Shown in pieces: positions 44,437 to 46,392 of a DNA stretch of 46,392 nt; the stretch's first letter is position 1; the number at the start of each line of letters is the position of its first letter. The stretch is taken from NCBI GenBank assembly GCA_038316335.1, contig JBBQAM010000033.1, positions 1 to 46,392 of the forward strand. Reading direction: 5' to 3'. The position numbers and the translations under genes are program-made. The notes below the pieces were generated by a model. It saw only the letters and a list, made by a program, of their open reading frames with translations. It searched no databases and was not told the origin of the DNA. This stretch comes from JALHST01 sp038316335 (GTDB lineage Bacteria; Bacteroidota; Bacteroidia; Flavobacteriales; Flavobacteriaceae).

Positions 44437-45849
44437 ATGGCGACCGTTTCCAAAAATATTTTCTGGTCCTCTGTCGCTGCGTTTTTACAGATTTATACCG
44501 GCGGCATCGTTTTTATATTAATGGCCAAAATGATGGCCATTAATGATTTTGGCCTCCTAAGTTTTGGTTTTTCATTCGGGACCCTATTGGCCACATGTAT
44601 CGATTTTGGCCACTCTTTGATGATCATGAAAGATTTCCCGCAACAGAAATCCGACCCCCATATTTATGTATTGAATTCTTTGGCACAAAAGGGGGCGTTT
44701 GCCCTACTTTTTGTTTTGGTTTTCGCACTCTACCTTTATTTCTTCTATACGGGGGAGTGGGTTTCTATCGGGCTTCGATTTATCCTATTTGCGGTAGTGG
44801 CAGCGTATGTAATTTACCTTCAAGCCATATTACGGGTTAAGAACAAGTTTAAGGAATCGGCCTGGTCAATGATCGTCTATGCAGTCGTAATTTCTTGCGC
44901 TGTGGCCTTATTTTATTTCGACAAGCTCAATACCCTCCAATTTATAACCGTTATGATTTATTGCAAGATTTTGCAGTTGATCGTAACAGTGCGAATGTGC
45001 CGGGATATTTTTCAAAAAAGATGGTTCGATACGAAGATTCAGAACTATCTTATACGAAATAGTTGGTCGTATGGAGCGCATTTTATCTTTGGCACTTTTT
45101 ATTTTACCATCGACACTCAGATTATTGCCCTTTTATTGGAGGCCAAAGATGTAGCACTTTATCAATCGATTTTTAGGATTGTTTATATATTCCTTATTGT
45201 TTCGGATATAGCGGCCAATGTCTTGCTTCCCTATCTCTCTTCAAAATTCGTAAAAGAAGAGGCCATTGATTCCCTGGCTGGGAATATTCTGTATTTGCTA
45301 TTGATTATGGGGTGTGCCTTGTTTTTGATCTTCACCTCTTTCTACCAGGAAATCATTGCCATTTTGTATACCGAAGAGTATATTCAAGCATATCCATTGG
45401 TACTGCCATTAAGTATCGTGATTCTTTTAAGGACGGCAGCCGCCAGTTATGGTACCTTGTTGACCATCTCAAACAACCAGACCAACCGGGTTAAGGTGGT
45501 TTTTGTAAGCATGCTTTTAAGTATTGGCCTTAATTTTGTGTTTATCCCAATCCTTGGGATCATCGCTGCGGCCTGGGTCAGTGTAGTGGTACATTTAATC
45601 CTCCTAGGGGGCTATTACCTATATTCTAAACAAGAATTTCCAAAAATTAATATACTCACCAAGGAGAATATGAGCATTATCCTGATTACAGGGGGCGTTT
45701 TCTTATTTTCAAATGTTCTTTTTAATGATAGTTTTGTTATGAGTTGCCTATTTTTGATTGTCTGGGGCCTGATTATGTTCTTTTTAATGAAAAGGCACAA
45801 AAAAATGTCCGTTCTGAATTTAATTTTGAAGGATAAGGGCGTAATGTGA
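44437..45849 (+). CDS. Polysaccharide flippase (Wzx-like)
   Basis: This is a 470-residue polytopic membrane protein with about 12-14 predicted helices of the MATE/MOP-type polysaccharide transporter superfamily. The N-terminus (NIFWSSVAAFLQIYTGGIVF, MAINDFGLLSFGFSFGTLLA) and the central SWSYGAHFIFGTFYFTIDTQ are typical of RfbX/Wzx. It flips undecaprenyl-linked oligosaccharide repeats to the periplasmic face. It starts 7 bases after the MBL gene and is followed 19 bases later by the Wzy-like gene, giving the standard Wzx/Wzy pair with the Wzz-like gene 6 kb upstream. Confidence 0.9.
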   Translation: MATVSKNIFWSSVAAFLQIYTGGIVFILMAKMMAINDFGLLSFGFSFGTLLATCIDFGHSLMIMKDFPQQKSDPHIYVLNSLAQKGAFALLFVLVFALYLYFFYTGEWVSIGLRFILFAVVAAYVIYLQAILRVKNKFKESAWSMIVYAVVISCAVALFYFDKLNTLQFITVMIYCKILQLIVTVRMCRDIFQKRWFDTKIQNYLIRNSWSYGAHFIFGTFYFTIDTQIIALLLEAKDVALYQSIFRIVYIFLIVSDIAANVLLPYLSSKFVKEEAIDSLAGNILYLLLIMGCALFLIFTSFYQEIIAILYTEEYIQAYPLVLPLSIVILLRTAAASYGTLLTISNNQTNRVKVVFVSMLLSIGLNFVFIPILGIIAAAWVSVVVHLILLGGYYLYSKQEFPKINILTKENMSIILITGGVFLFSNVLFNDSFVMSCLFLIVWGLIMFFLMKRHKKMSVLNLILKDKGVM

Positions 45850-45868
45850 GCCATAAAAATGGTATCAA

Positions 45869-46392
45869 ATGATAAAATTGCTACGAAATCCATTCTATAT
45901 ATATGTTTTAGGATTTACCTTAACATTTTTGGTATATTCTTTTGATTGGTCCGAAATCTATCCCCATCTAACTATAGAAATAAAAATCTTTTTCGCACTC
46001 ACATTTATAGTCTTTATTTTTTTTGGTTTTTTTGTAACACGCCTAAAGCTCATAAACAATACGCTTTCGTGCACAAGCACTCAATTAATTTCTAGCTGTT
46101 TCTTTTTACTTGTTGTTTTATATGCCTTCGAATTTCTTTATGAGAAAGATATCCCTTTCTTCGCAAAGTTAATGGGAAGGGACGGAATCGGATATAAGGA
46201 GTTCGGAATCCCTCTTTTACATGGGATACTCATATCCTTTAATTCCTTTCTCATCGCCCATACGTTTACCACTTATTTGTCAACAAAAAACAAAAAGGTT
46301 CTTCGCTATCATTTGTTGCTTTATGTGCCGGCGCTTTTGATAATAAATAGAAGTATTATAGTTTTTGGCCTCTTGACCTCCCTTTTTATTTA
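45869..46392 (+). CDS. Wzy-like O-antigen/repeat-unit polymerase (partial, runs off right edge)
   Basis: The ATG at 45869 opens a frame to the end of the window (174 codons, no stop). The visible product is strongly hydrophobic: segments near 9-25, 40-56, 75-92, 118-136 and 150-170 are membrane helices, and a loop reads DGIGYKEFGIPLLHGILISF. Five helices in the first 170 residues, in this position after a Wzx, fit an O-antigen polymerase. Sequence is poorly conserved in this family, so the call is mostly from topology and context. It is more AT-rich than the rhamnose genes, as is usual for wzy. Confidence 0.72.
   Translation, partial: MIKLLRNPFYIYVLGFTLTFLVYSFDWSEIYPHLTIEIKIFFALTFIVFIFFGFFVTRLKLINNTLSCTSTQLISSCFFLLVVLYAFEFLYEKDIPFFAKLMGRDGIGYKEFGIPLLHGILISFNSFLIAHTFTTYLSTKNKKVLRYHLLLYVPALLIINRSIIVFGLLTSLFI

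Noticed and set aside
1..46392. CRISPR arrays, tRNA/rRNA genes, insertion sequences
   Set aside because: I saw no regularly spaced repeats, no cloverleaf or T-loop signatures, and no transposase frames in the window.

Overview
The window is chromosomal DNA from a member of the Bacteroidota, almost certainly a marine-type Flavobacteriaceae (Maribacter/Zobellia/Arenibacter-like). The lineage call rests on type IX secretion (T9SS) proteins, several families that I know mainly from flavobacteria (PorP/SprF, DUF4175, DUF4837, DUF6909-like), AT-rich ribosome-binding regions, and repeated promoter -7 elements of the form TAnnTTTG, which is the Bacteroidota sigma-A consensus. No tRNA, rRNA, insertion sequence, prophage or CRISPR array was found.

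Layout. (1) 1-9.0 kb, minus strand: a T9SS surface-protein block. A 751-aa Ig-like cargo protein with a type B sorting domain is followed 9 bases later by a PorP/SprF-type outer-membrane protein carrying two C-terminal SPOR-like domains. Next comes a very large adhesin-like protein that runs off the left edge. The two transcription units share a nearly identical upstream architecture (direct repeats CACAACA exactly 21 bp apart, then ATATTTGTG 29 bp further on). (2) 9.1-15 kb: glnS, a YtxH/holin-like/small-protein envelope trio, an SPFH protein and gltX. (3) 15.2-22.8 kb: DUF4175 protein, ybeY, mnmG, a methyltransferase and an OmpH-like lipoprotein. Two perfect parS-like palindromes bracket mnmG, which suggests proximity to the replication origin. 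(4) 22.8-28.6 kb: DoxX, holB, pgk, an MltD-like lytic transglycosylase with LysM domains, and a DUF4837 lipoprotein. (5) 28.6-33 kb: two paralogous 56-aa membrane proteins not previously delimited because of their size, a PorE-like OmpA/PD40 protein that also carries two SPOR-like domains, and tatA. (6) 33.1-37.2 kb: an M23 peptidase, a bacterial GH3-family protein, and a DUF6909-like protein whose C-terminus resembles nucleoside phosphorylases. (7) 37.2 kb to the right edge: a surface-polysaccharide (O-antigen type) cluster. It holds a Wzz-like protein, the complete dTDP-L-rhamnose pathway (rfbB, A, C, D), a large methyltransferase with a possible kinase-like tail, an MBL-fold lipoprotein, a Wzx flippase and the start of a Wzy-like polymerase.

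How it fits together. The left and central T9SS genes look like parts of one export and anchoring system. The PorP/SprF protein and the PorE-like protein, 23 kb apart, carry the same unusual SPOR-like pair, and a 13-base sequence from the cargo promoter recurs upstream of the PorE-like gene. The middle is conserved housekeeping and envelope maintenance. The right end makes the surface glycan to which some T9SS cargo is generally anchored as A-LPS in this phylum (this link is inference).
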